Positions 1 through 7,880 are shown, counted from the first letter of the stretch. The stretch is DNA of 10,454 nt from an uncultured Eubacteriales bacterium (GCA_902475435.1 CABRZL010000072.1:1-10454); one strand, 5' to 3'. Numbers and translations are program-made. Notes: generated from the sequence alone by a model not told the origin.

Positions 1-12
1 TCAATGATTTGC

Positions 13-42
13 AAAAATAGAGGACCGCCGAAGCGACCCTCT
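13..42 (-). terminator. Rho-independent terminator after the Nudix remnant
   Basis: Read on the minus strand, two 10-base arms (19-28 and 33-42) pair completely if two central G-U wobbles are allowed. They are closed by a UUCG tetraloop with the classic C(UUCG)G setting, and a run of five T (13-17) follows one base later. On the plus strand the two central positions become A-C mismatches and no T-run follows, so the signal belongs to minus-strand transcription. It lies 25 bases past the Nudix stop codon. No terminator is visible between the six-gene operon and this point, so it may also end that operon's transcript. Confidence 0.85.
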
Positions 43-66
43 ACTGTGCTACAAACTGGAAGTTGT

Positions 67-441
67 CTATTTCAATACATCTACCCATCTATTGTTTTCT
101 TTATAGAAAAAATACTCACTTAAATTTTCTTTCAAAAAAACTTCCAACACCGTTTCCATTCCATCCGCTAAATCAGCCTTTTTCATATCTTCTATTTCTG
201 TCCAATAAACTTCACCCTCATTAGATGCAGACGATTTCCCCTCAAATTTGTTAGTTTTATAAAATAAAACCATATATCTTGAACCATCATCATTTGACCA
301 ATCTTTTATTCCGCATAATGCAGGCGAAGAAATTCTTGATCCCGTTTCCTCAAACACTTCGCGAATTACAGCATCAGTAAAGGATTCTCCTTTTTCTACA
401 TGACCTCCCGGAAATGTAACGCCACAATAATCATCTTTGCT
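67..441 (-). pseudogene. Nudix hydrolase, N-terminally truncated remnant
   Basis: The reading frame carries a recognisable Nudix box (G-x5-E-x7-R-E-U-x-E-E-x-G) encoded at about 403-339: GHVEKGE, seven residues, then REVFEETG. Nudix enzymes hydrolyse nucleoside diphosphates linked to another group, using the box glutamates to bind magnesium. The position after the last glycine is Ser where an aliphatic residue is usual. Downstream sequence (LCGIKDW, YMVLFYKTNKF, GEVYWTEIEDM, then an aromatic-rich tail ending VDVLK) matches the usual course of a small MutT-like protein of about 150 residues. The frame is closed by a stop at 442-444, just before SKDDYCGVTFPGG, so about the first 30 residues are missing. 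The GTG at 355-357 lies inside the box and could not give a working enzyme. It overlaps the end of the MacB-like gene by about 11 bases. GC is about 32%, clearly lower than the operon. I infer a rearrangement scar; an assembly join is the alternative. Confidence 0.8.
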
Positions 442-1438
442 TTAACACCCGCACGCTTAATCCTAAAGCTCCCAAGCAAGCGAGTAACCACAACGTAAAC
501 TCTATTGCCTGCCTTTTGGCGAAAACATCCCGAGTGGTGGGAACGAGTGACAGGGTTTCGTTAAGCCTCTCATTTAAGATATTCACAAGATCCAGCCAAA
601 AGCCAAGATTGCTCCACTGAGCCGGTAACAGCCAAGAAGGTATTTGACCCAATAAATAAGGGAGAAGTAGTGCGAACACAAATAAGACGGCAAACCAGAT
701 GGTAATGCGGAGCCATGATGGGAAACGCAGACTTATCCTAAACCCTACTAACAAAAGCCATAGTGCTGAGACTAAAAGAGGGAGAGAACACAGTGCCACA
801 AAAAAGTTGCCCCAGGTTTTTCCAGTACAAATTTGATCGGGAGTACCCAAGCCTGCAGCGGTGACGTAATCAACAGCCATTTCTCGTAAATCGCCACCTG
901 GTGAGCCTACAAGCTCTACATTTTTCAACATATCAGATTCTTGTGCCGCTGTAATGGCGAGATTTGTCTGTCCCTGAAAAACTCCCCGAATCTGAACATT
1001 ACGGTCTCCTATTTGCAAAGTTTGACCAACAATGTCTGTACTGCCAAACAAATCCAAGGCGATAGATTCACTGACAGCACAGCCATTCACATCGACAGCA
1101 CCCGGTGCTGATCCCTGTATATAAACGGCAGGAAAAACAATTGCTGCATCGCCGGAATAAAAAACCACCTGCGCATCGATACTGTGCAAATCTGTTTTCA
1201 GCACTTCTTTTGTTTCATTCCAGAGAGTCATCGCATACTGTGTGCCATCCTCACCAGCTTGAAACCTATGGGCTGATTGAATTTGATCAGACGAAAATGC
1301 CTCCTTGTATCGAAAGCTATACGGCGCATACGCTGTCTGTATTTGATCTGCTGCTCGATAAGCACCTGTAAGGCAAAATAGTGCTACCGACAATAAGACG
1401 GCAAGCAACATGATTTTGTATACTTTACGCATTTTCAT
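431..1438 (-). CDS. MacB-like ABC transporter permease, no ATPase domain
   Basis: This 335-residue membrane protein has the MacB/FtsX layout: one N-terminal membrane helix (about residues 8-28), a large external domain (about 29-211), then three helices (about 212-233, 245-265 and 312-330). The external domain contains a stretch typical of the MacB periplasmic core, AVSESIALDLFGSTDIVGQT (121-140), followed by LQIGDRNVQIRGVF. In this family the permease does not form a classic channel; it drives a partner adaptor by a bellows-like motion when an ATPase hydrolyses ATP. Here the partner would be the HlyD-like protein encoded just upstream, whose last 14 bases overlap this gene. No MacB or YknY ATPase is present, either fused or adjacent. 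The start is ATG at 1438 with GGGTG about 5 bases upstream; a second ATG at 1432 is possible. The gene ends where the Nudix remnant begins. Family assignment is fairly firm; substrate unknown. Confidence 0.75.
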   Translation of the reverse strand: MKMRKVYKIMLLAVLLSVALFCLTGAYRAADQIQTAYAPYSFRYKEAFSSDQIQSAHRFQAGEDGTQYAMTLWNETKEVLKTDLHSIDAQVVFYSGDAAIVFPAVYIQGSAPGAVDVNGCAVSESIALDLFGSTDIVGQTLQIGDRNVQIRGVFQGQTNLAITAAQESDMLKNVELVGSPGGDLREMAVDYVTAAGLGTPDQICTGKTWGNFFVALCSLPLLVSALWLLLVGFRISLRFPSWLRITIWFAVLFVFALLLPYLLGQIPSWLLPAQWSNLGFWLDLVNILNERLNETLSLVPTTRDVFAKRQAIEFTLWLLACLGALGLSVRVLKQR

Positions 1439-2843
1439 TTTTCACCCGCACTTTAGAACCTGCCTCAGGGGAACGAGTGCTTTGCACAACGATAGAGTCT
1501 TCTGGCGAAATGGCTCCTTCGATGGAAGTTTGTGATTGACCTACCTCCAAAACAGTGACTGGAATGCGAACCAAAACATTTTGGGTGCCTAAAACCGTAT
1601 TTTTTTCTTCAACAGCGAAAACAAAATCTCCTTGATTGTCTTGATGGATTGCAGTGTTAGGCAGGCAAAGATCATAATCTTGTTCACTGAGAACAATTTC
1701 TGCATCCGCAGGACCAACTTTCCAATCGGTAGCGGTTAATTGAATGGTGATGTCTACTGTATCATTCTCTGCATTTTCAGAAATCGCGGTAATTGCAGCA
1801 GTCTCAGTCTGGTCCCCCTGCTTTATAACAGCAGATAATCCGGTTTGACAATCACTGGCCTGAGCAGCAGGGAGTTCGCAAGCAAAAAGATATCCCTTTG
1901 AAGTATCGTAAATAGTGCAGAATGTTTGAGTACTTTCCGTTCCAACTTCGGCCTCGACGTTTGAAATAACGCCTGAGAAGGGCGAGGAGATCACTCCTTG
2001 CTGATTCACAAGCTGTTCCAACTGTTCAATTTCCGCTTGTGTATCCTTAATGTCAAGGGCAACATCTTCGGCGGAAGCCTGATTCACCTGCGCAGAAAGA
2101 TTGTTCTGTCTTTGCATCTCCTGATAGGAGGCTAAAGCACTGTTACGATCATACTCAGCCTGCTGTGCTGCCCAATGTGCATCATCGGCAGCTTGCTCAG
2201 CAGTGCTGATTGCTTCCGGGTCCGGATTTTCCGATGCTCGCAATTTTTCTAATTCCTCGTAGGCTTTCTGATCTGCTTCATAGGCACGGAGCAAAGCCTG
2301 CTGGGTTCGTGCAACACTCGTATCATCCAGCACTGCGTTTGATAAAAGTTGGTTATACTCCGCCTTACTTTTCTGCAAAGAAGCCTTGGCGCGATCCAGC
2401 TTTGTCGCAAGTTCATCCACGTCACAGGTTGCAAGTGTTTGCCCCTCTACGACAGACTGCCCTTCTTTTACCAAAATGTTGTCGAGCACGATGCCCTCAG
2501 GCAAGGATACCGAAAGCACACTGGATGCTGTGATAGAGCCGGACGACTGAACGCTTTGACTAATTGTTCCAGCTTTTGCCTGCTGTGTAGTTACAACTGG
2601 CCGAATTGCACTGCTGGTTCCCCTAGCAACCAAAGTCAGAATCAACATGACAGCAAAAAATACGACAATTCTTTTTAATGCTTGACGTTCATCGTTCTGT
2701 GAGTCAGTATCGGATTCCGAAATCGGAGTCTGACGCAGAGCGGGAAGGCGATTCCGAAGTGAAAGGTGGAACAATTGTTTGCGCTCGGACAGCTTGCCCT
2801 CACTGTAAATAGGATAATCCGTTTGTTTTGGACTTGATTTCAA
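1425..2843 (-). CDS. HlyD/MacA-type membrane fusion (adaptor) protein
   Basis: This 472-residue protein has the architecture of a periplasmic adaptor or membrane fusion protein. In order: a polar cytoplasmic N-terminus (1-57), one membrane helix (about 58-75), the first lipoyl half (about 115-140, LVKEGQSVVEGQTLATCD), a long Ala/Gln/Glu-rich coiled-coil hairpin (about 143-281), the second lipoyl half (GVISSPFSGVISNVEAEVG, 283-301), and beta-barrel and membrane-proximal domains to the end. Such proteins join an inner-membrane transporter to the outside; in Gram-positives the YknX type pairs with an ATPase and a MacB-like permease. The downstream overlapping gene supplies the permease, but no ATPase is present. 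The start is a TTG at 2841-2843, chosen because AAAGGAG lies 10 bases upstream and no in-frame ATG occurs before the membrane helix. The 57-residue cytoplasmic leader is longer than usual for the family. Confidence 0.85.
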   Translation of the reverse strand: MKSSPKQTDYPIYSEGKLSERKQLFHLSLRNRLPALRQTPISESDTDSQNDERQALKRIVVFFAVMLILTLVARGTSSAIRPVVTTQQAKAGTISQSVQSSGSITASSVLSVSLPEGIVLDNILVKEGQSVVEGQTLATCDVDELATKLDRAKASLQKSKAEYNQLLSNAVLDDTSVARTQQALLRAYEADQKAYEELEKLRASENPDPEAISTAEQAADDAHWAAQQAEYDRNSALASYQEMQRQNNLSAQVNQASAEDVALDIKDTQAEIEQLEQLVNQQGVISSPFSGVISNVEAEVGTESTQTFCTIYDTSKGYLFACELPAAQASDCQTGLSAVIKQGDQTETAAITAISENAENDTVDITIQLTATDWKVGPADAEIVLSEQDYDLCLPNTAIHQDNQGDFVFAVEEKNTVLGTQNVLVRIPVTVLEVGQSQTSIEGAISPEDSIVVQSTRSPEAGSKVRVKNENA

Positions 2844-2850
2844 ATCCGGT

Positions 2851-3702
2851 TCACTCCTTTACTCCACTTGATTGGATTCCCAAAATCAAATATCTCTGCC
2901 CAAACAGAAAGATCAGAATTACGGGCAATAACATAAACACACTGGCCACCATAGCAATTCCAATGTCATCCTGTGTAATATTGGCGAGGAACAGGGACAT
3001 GGGCCAAAGGTTTTGGCTCTTCAAAAACACCAGCGGTTGTTCAATTGCATTCCAGGCTTCAATAAAAGATAAAAGCAATGCGGACAGGATGCCAGGGATT
3101 CCAAGCGGAAGACCAATTCTTATATAGGTTGTAATGGCCCCGGCACCATCCAGTTCGGCTGCTTCCAGAACGGAAACGGGAATACCGTCGAACCCCTTTT
3201 TCATAATAAAGACTGGAAAGGTGGAAACGGCACCGGGCAAGATGATGCTCCAAACTGTATCCATGAGTCCCAACCGATCCAAAACCAAATAATCAGGCAC
3301 CATGAGAACTTGAAACGGAAGTAGCATCAGAATCGTATAAATAGTAAAAAGAAGATTTCGACCTCGAAAAGTAAAACGAGAAAACGCCCATGCAGCAGGA
3401 CTGGCAAGCAGAAATTGCCCAATCAATTGCGGAAATGTGAGGATACAGGTATTCCAAAACATAACAAAGAATTCTGGTGTATCCAATAGGACTTCGATCA
3501 ATGGCTGTAAGGTGGGCGAATTGGGAATCAACGGCCAATGCACCGCAGAAGTCCCATCGAAAATTCCGCCAAGGCTCTGCGTTGCTTCATCGGTACTCAT
3601 AAGCGCACCAGAAAAGATCATCCAAATCACCAGGCACACAGATGCGGCAAAGGGTACCAATACCAGATAAGGAAGACGAACGGCCTTTTTACGCTTTTTC
3701 AC
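2851..3702 (-). CDS. CUT1-type carbohydrate ABC importer permease (MalG-like)
   Basis: This 283-residue integral membrane protein has about six helices and ends with a short polar tail. The diagnostic EAA loop, EAAELDGAGAITTYIRIGLP, falls at about residues 180-199, with the conserved Gly and the I-x-LP end. This loop docks on the ATPase subunit in binding-protein-dependent importers. After the first helix there is a roughly 50-residue external segment before the permease core, as in the MalG side of the pair. It would form the membrane channel with the neighbouring MalF-like protein. The start is GTG at 3700-3702, overlapping the stop of the upstream permease as GTGA, with GGGAGG seven bases before it (3710-3715). 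The solute may be a sugar or oligosaccharide by family habit, but nothing in the sequence fixes it. Confidence 0.9.
   Translation of the reverse strand: MKKRKKAVRLPYLVLVPFAASVCLVIWMIFSGALMSTDEATQSLGGIFDGTSAVHWPLIPNSPTLQPLIEVLLDTPEFFVMFWNTCILTFPQLIGQFLLASPAAWAFSRFTFRGRNLLFTIYTILMLLPFQVLMVPDYLVLDRLGLMDTVWSIILPGAVSTFPVFIMKKGFDGIPVSVLEAAELDGAGAITTYIRIGLPLGIPGILSALLLSFIEAWNAIEQPLVFLKSQNLWPMSLFLANITQDDIGIAMVASVFMLLPVILIFLFGQRYLILGIQSSGVKE
2854..2860 (-). promoter_or_regulatory. Ribosome binding site that fixes the TTG start of the adaptor gene
   Basis: AAAGGAG is read on the minus strand 10 bases before the TTG codon at 2843. It lies inside the last codons of the preceding permease gene, whose TGA stop is at 2851-2853. 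Translation of the two genes is therefore probably coupled, with only 7 bases between stop and start. Confidence 0.7.
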
Positions 3703-4613
3703 TCGGAACCCTCCCGCAACATTTTCAAAAATGGCAGAATTACCAGAAGCAGCGCAAGGGCAACAACAACAGCCGCTGCCGACAATCGACCAAGATCCAA
3801 AGAAGAAAACCAGTTGTTAAACAAATGCTGCAAGAGATAAATACTGTCATCCGGGTAATTTCCTGCCACTAGGTAGGCTTCCCGATATACCTTGAACGTG
3901 TTCAAAATACTGAGGATTGTGATAAGCCCCATGGTAGACGGTAAATTTGGCAAGGTGATTTTCCAGAAAATTTGCCAGCTGTTTGCGCCGTCAACTTCGG
4001 CTGCTTCATACATGCTGGCAGGAATCGCATCCAAACCGGCCAGCCAAAGAATCATATCGTATCCGATGTTCCGCCAAAGGTAAGTACCTACAAGTACCCC
4101 GAAAGCCGCACTGCTATCAAGGAAAGAAATTTCCGGTACTCCCCAAAAGGACAAAAGATTGTTCAAAATACCGTTCTGTGTGAAAAGAGCTTTCCATAGT
4201 AAAGAGATGCTGGCAACCGGAATTGCCATAGGCAATAGGCAAGCTGTTTGCAGCTTTTCCCCTTTGGGCAGGATTTTCCGTATCAAAAGAGCGAAAATCA
4301 AGCTGGTTACGAGAAGTAGCGGAATGCAGACCAGGATAAATCTCACTGTGTTTGCTACTGCCAAACGAAAGGCATCATTTGAAAAAATGGATTGGTAATT
4401 TTTCATACCAAGGAATTTTGTTCCCAAAGGGTTTGTGAAGCTGCGCCGGATAGTTTCTCCAAACGGAACAAAGAGGAAAACACCAATTCCTATCAGTGAG
4501 GGAAGCAAAAACATCCATGCTTGGAACGCTTTTTTCCCCTTTCGGCGAAATGTATTCTTTTTGAAATGCAGCTTTTCGATGGGACGGGCAAACCGCTTGC
4601 GCTTAGATTTCAT
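3699..4613 (-). CDS. CUT1-type carbohydrate ABC importer permease (MalF/UgpA-like)
   Basis: This 304-residue membrane protein starts with a very basic 28-residue cytoplasmic segment, followed by about six helices beginning near residue 31 (AWMFLLPSLIGIGVFLFVPF). The EAA loop, EAAEVDGANSWQIFWKITLP, is at about 203-222 and matches the family consensus closely. It lacks the extra-long first external loop of enteric MalF, so it resembles the UgpA/LacF/MsmF size class. It is the natural partner of the downstream MalG-like gene, which overlaps it by four bases. The ATG start at 4613 sits inside the last codons of the propeller lipoprotein gene and has no clear Shine-Dalgarno sequence, so it probably depends on translational coupling. 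No ATPase gene is nearby; Gram-positive CUT1 systems often share one MsmX-like ATPase encoded elsewhere. Confidence 0.9.
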   Translation of the reverse strand: MKSKRKRFARPIEKLHFKKNTFRRKGKKAFQAWMFLLPSLIGIGVFLFVPFGETIRRSFTNPLGTKFLGMKNYQSIFSNDAFRLAVANTVRFILVCIPLLLVTSLIFALLIRKILPKGEKLQTACLLPMAIPVASISLLWKALFTQNGILNNLLSFWGVPEISFLDSSAAFGVLVGTYLWRNIGYDMILWLAGLDAIPASMYEAAEVDGANSWQIFWKITLPNLPSTMGLITILSILNTFKVYREAYLVAGNYPDDSIYLLQHLFNNWFSSLDLGRLSAAAVVVALALLLVILPFLKMLREGSE

Positions 4614-5577
4614 AGCGATATACCGTCTGCGTCTCGGAGTTCAGATCTGCTGCAACAGCGATAGCTTGGTGATCTGTAACGATCAATGTGACACAGCTGA
4701 CATCATCCTGCAGAAAAGGTGCAAGGGTGTCTGTCAGAATCCGTGATTCGGAATTGTTGGTGGTATCGTAGGCAACGATGCCTTGATCGTCCACATAATA
4801 GAAAATGCCGTTTCGGCAGAAAGATGAGCCCTTAATAGTCGCTAAGACTCCGTAGCTATCGATTTGCCCTGCCCCATCCAAAGAACGGCACTCGTTGGTT
4901 TCAAAGTCGACATAGTACAGCTTTTCTTCATCTGACGCGTAATACCCCGCTTGGTCCGCAGCGATTCCTTCTCCCCACTGTGTTACCAACGAGCCATCAT
5001 ACTGCAACACCATATCCTCGAAGGGAAGGGGGTGAATAGTTTCCTGCTCTTGGCCATCCTCATTCACGAAAGTTTCCGTTCTTCCACCCGTTACGGTAAA
5101 GGTGTCACCATCAATAGGATAAACGGCAGAAATTCCGTCAATTGCTCCCAGCGCGGAAATATCCGCAGTTTTAAGGTCCTCGCCGCGGGCGGCATAAACA
5201 ACCTGCTGTCCCTGCATGCCCAGCATGAAGCCATCCGGACGCAGTTTGATTCCCACAACAGTCTGGTCGGCCCAGGGCAGTTCTTCCTTTGTCCAGCTGT
5301 CCCCATCATCTGTAGAGACATAGGCACAGAAGCCATCGGCACCTTCACGCCCCACAAAATAAATAGAGCCATCCGAAAGAACTGTACCGGCTTCAATCGA
5401 AAAATTGTTGCCAATCGAAATTTCGTTGCCTGTTGCAGCGGAATCCGTTTGTGCCTGTGAAACGGAGCTCTGCGTTTTTTCTGATGGCGTACTTTCCCCA
5501 GGAGTAGAGCCGCAGGCGCACAGGGCGACAGCGAGGGAAAACGGCAAAATGGCCGATAAAAACAGATTTCGTTTCAT
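4603..5577 (-). CDS. Propeller-like surface lipoprotein
   Basis: This 324-residue protein begins with a signal peptide (basic MKRN, hydrophobic 5-19) ending in LCAC at 19-22, so Cys22 is the likely lipidated residue. A Ser/Thr/Gln-rich linker (24-50) follows. The rest shows short repeated beta-strand units such as SDGSIYFVG, YASDEEKLYYVDF and DDQGIVAYD. A clear Asp-box (S-x-D-x-G-x-S-W) at 88-95, VSTDDGDSW with Trp95, is typical of sialidase/BNR-like propeller blades. I infer a beta-propeller of perhaps five to six blades; no glycosidase catalytic residues are recognisable. It looks related in style to the N-terminal half of the 720-residue protein encoded just upstream, down to the shared LCACG lipobox. 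The ATG start has AGGAG eight bases upstream (5586-5590). The 108-base gap before it shows no clear terminator or promoter. It may be an accessory sensing or ligand-presenting subunit of the transporter. Confidence 0.75.
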   Translation of the reverse strand: MKRNLFLSAILPFSLAVALCACGSTPGESTPSEKTQSSVSQAQTDSAATGNEISIGNNFSIEAGTVLSDGSIYFVGREGADGFCAYVSTDDGDSWTKEELPWADQTVVGIKLRPDGFMLGMQGQQVVYAARGEDLKTADISALGAIDGISAVYPIDGDTFTVTGGRTETFVNEDGQEQETIHPLPFEDMVLQYDGSLVTQWGEGIAADQAGYYASDEEKLYYVDFETNECRSLDGAGQIDSYGVLATIKGSSFCRNGIFYYVDDQGIVAYDTTNNSESRILTDTLAPFLQDDVSCVTLIVTDHQAIAVAADLNSETQTVYRYEI

Positions 5578-5685
5578 TTGAGTTTCTCCTATTCTTAATA
5601 AACAAGTTAAAATGTGTATGAAAAGCTCTGTTGAAGATTTGAATATGTCGGAACCGCTAATACAGGCAAAGAAGGTCTACTGCGA

Positions 5686-7848
5686 TTACCCACGTTCTGC
5701 CAAGTAAAGGCGCAAATCTTTTTCTGCTGCCTGCGTAGCCGATTCAGCATCTTGCTGTCCTTTTGCCAACGCCTCGGCGTACGGCAACAATTTGTCTGCG
5801 ATTACTTCATCAACAATCACAGGCGTTTTTACGCCTGTGAGGAAATCAGCCAGCATTTCGCGATCTGTACCGTATGTTTCAACAGCTGCGTCAATTCTTG
5901 CATCCAAACTGCTTTCAATAACGGGCAGGCCATCTCCAACAACCGTATTTTGGATATCCGAAGCAAAGAACGCTTTCAACAAATCCTTTGCAGCTTCCTG
6001 ATTTGGGCTACTAGCATTTATTCCAAGTAAGACCTTCGGAGAATAAGCCCTTTCACAAAGGCCCGGTGCGGATTTTAATTCAGGTGCCTGACCTTCCCAA
6101 TTTTTAGTGATCCAGCCCAGGAACGCAGGAGAATCAATCAGATTCCGTCCAATCCTTGCTCGTTTGTTAATGACTTCGCGTGAAGCACCGGAAATGGTGA
6201 TGGAGTCTCCGCCGTCGGAATAGACAATCGAATCGTCCTCCTGCTCCGTGCGATAAGAAGCCATGTTGTAGTAAGTGCCGATAGATTCGATGGCTTGGAA
6301 CAGTTGTTGCAGTTGCTCTTGATTCAGTGTGTTATCCGTAATCAATTCGGAAGCAGAGGTGCTCATCAAGAACTGGAGGATTTCCTGAGGCGTCATAAAC
6401 GAAGCCGCATATTTGTCTTCCTCTGGAAGGGCTGTATAATAAGCATTGTCGGACAAATTGTAGTCATCACGCGAAGGGCAGGATTTTACGAACTCTATAA
6501 AGGAAGATAGATCTGTAATTTGATCCATGTCATCGGCGGTTCCCCAAATAGATGGAATGGCATACCGTGCAGCAGCAATATAAGTCTTTCCATCCACGGA
6601 GAAAGCATTTTTAATCGAATCCAAGATTGAAAATTCCTGCAGCGACTCGTTTAAATCAGCCAGAACGCCATTTTCGATATAAGGTGTAACATCTATGCCA
6701 TCAAAGACGATTAGGTCAGGACCGCTCCCAGCAAGCAGTTCTGTATTTAATGCTTTCAGTACATCTTCGGTTGCCAGATCATCGCTGCCGGCGACTGTAT
6801 ACTGTATGGCGATATCGTTGTGTTGCTGCTGATATTCTGAAAGGACTCTTCGTACAGTGGGAGAATCGGACAGTGACCAGACAGTGAGCTCAATCTGCTC
6901 TGACGGTGTCGCGTCAGGATCAAATGTATACGAATAAAGTTGTGCGGAATCGTCAGACGTGTCTTTGACAACACAGAAAAAGCTGTCTTGGAAGTAAACG
7001 AGATTTGTGATTACTTTTCCCTGTACCGAAAATGCAAACCCGCTGGATGGAGTGATTTCTTCTTTTAAGGTTCCACCAGCAGCAACCCGGTAAATTCCCT
7101 CGCTGTCTGCATAATAGTAATTTCCCTGTGAATCACAATAGGCAGCAATGATGTTTTCGAGTCCCTCGACATTACCTTCTTGTATCTCACCATTTGCCTT
7201 CAGAGTCGATAGTTTGCCCGTTTCGGATATGAAGGCAAGTTCATCCCCGTGTTGGGCAAATCCCCCCCATTCCGTTCCGGCCCCAACTTTCGTAACCATA
7301 CGGCCATCGCGAAGCGAAAAGATAGCTGCAACGGACTGGTTATTGGTATCCCGTCCGGCCATCAAAAAAGAATCCGAGTTGACAAATTGAATGTTGTTGA
7401 TGTCAGTTACTTCAGAATCGGCAGGTTGGACTTGAGAACATTCTGTCTCTTTCGCTCCGTACCAAATCTGTTCTTCATCTTCAGTCCTGATCAGAACAAG
7501 AACGCCACTTTCCGTCAGGCTTGCTTCGATGCAAGTCCCCGGCACTTCCACCGAATAAACTGGCGTGGTGTCCCATGTGTAGCCATCCGAAGAAGAAAGC
7601 ACATCAACCTTCTGGGATGCCTCTCCGTTTGACTGGACGGTCGCACAGAAGAGTTGGCCATCAGTGGTGGTTGTGAGGGCAAGGATATCACTCGGATCAG
7701 GCTCCAAAGCCACCTCTTTTTCAACCCACAACCCTGGATTGATTTCTGTTTTCTGCCCCAGTGAAGAATCCGTTACACCACACGCGCACAGAGAACATCC
7801 CATCAACACCGAAAGTCCCAGTGCCGTGCTCTTGATTAAGCGATTCAT
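5686..7848 (-). CDS. Lipoprotein fusing a propeller-like region to an ABC solute-binding domain
   Basis: This 720-residue protein is first in the operon. Its signal peptide ends in LCAC at 20-23, predicting lipidation at Cys23. Residues about 45-312 are strand-rich units with an Asp-box-like SSSDGYTW (85-92), GNYYYADSEGIYRV and similar repeats, suggesting a beta-propeller. Residues about 319-720 are a family 1 extracellular solute-binding protein: LTVWSLSDSPTVRRVLSEYQ begins the fold (321-340), LLAGSGPDLIVFDG is the usual second-strand region (371-384), and DGKTYIAAARYAIPSIWG follows at 419-436. Ordinary binding proteins of this family are about 400-450 residues, so the extra 300 at the N-terminus is the oddity. 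It should deliver a ligand to the two CUT1 permeases. The ATG start is supported by AAAGGAG eight bases upstream (7857-7863). Ligand identity is not predictable from sequence. Confidence 0.85.
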   Translation of the reverse strand: MNRLIKSTALGLSVLMGCSLCACGVTDSSLGQKTEINPGLWVEKEVALEPDPSDILALTTTTDGQLFCATVQSNGEASQKVDVLSSSDGYTWDTTPVYSVEVPGTCIEASLTESGVLVLIRTEDEEQIWYGAKETECSQVQPADSEVTDINNIQFVNSDSFLMAGRDTNNQSVAAIFSLRDGRMVTKVGAGTEWGGFAQHGDELAFISETGKLSTLKANGEIQEGNVEGLENIIAAYCDSQGNYYYADSEGIYRVAAGGTLKEEITPSSGFAFSVQGKVITNLVYFQDSFFCVVKDTSDDSAQLYSYTFDPDATPSEQIELTVWSLSDSPTVRRVLSEYQQQHNDIAIQYTVAGSDDLATEDVLKALNTELLAGSGPDLIVFDGIDVTPYIENGVLADLNESLQEFSILDSIKNAFSVDGKTYIAAARYAIPSIWGTADDMDQITDLSSFIEFVKSCPSRDDYNLSDNAYYTALPEEDKYAASFMTPQEILQFLMSTSASELITDNTLNQEQLQQLFQAIESIGTYYNMASYRTEQEDDSIVYSDGGDSITISGASREVINKRARIGRNLIDSPAFLGWITKNWEGQAPELKSAPGLCERAYSPKVLLGINASSPNQEAAKDLLKAFFASDIQNTVVGDGLPVIESSLDARIDAAVETYGTDREMLADFLTGVKTPVIVDEVIADKLLPYAEALAKGQQDAESATQAAEKDLRLYLAERG

Positions 7849-7880
7849 ACAGTTGACTCCTTTCGCTTTTGGTTGTATAT

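Noticed and set aside
1105..1371. Plus-strand frame inside the MacB-like gene
   Set aside because: It is antisense to a well-supported membrane protein gene, has no ribosome site and shows no family-like motif.
2210..2678. Two plus-strand frames within the adaptor gene
   Set aside because: Their composition follows from the antisense of the Ala/Gln-rich coiled coil, and they show no domain features.
4951..5460. A 169-codon plus-strand frame
   Set aside because: It is wholly antisense to the propeller lipoprotein gene, which has signal peptide, Asp-box and ribosome site; the antisense product has no recognisable feature.
5578..5685. Possible internal promoter or attenuator in the 108-base gap between the two lipoprotein genes
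   Set aside because: No convincing -35/-10 pair, stable hairpin or T-run was found; only the AGGAG of the next gene stands out.
7249..7632. A 127-codon plus-strand frame inside the fusion lipoprotein gene
   Set aside because: It is a shadow of the propeller-like coding region with no start signal and no motif.
5686..7848. Sialidase or other glycosidase function from the Asp-box motifs
   Set aside because: Asp-boxes mark the blade fold, not catalysis; no arginine triad or acid/base arrangement can be recognised.
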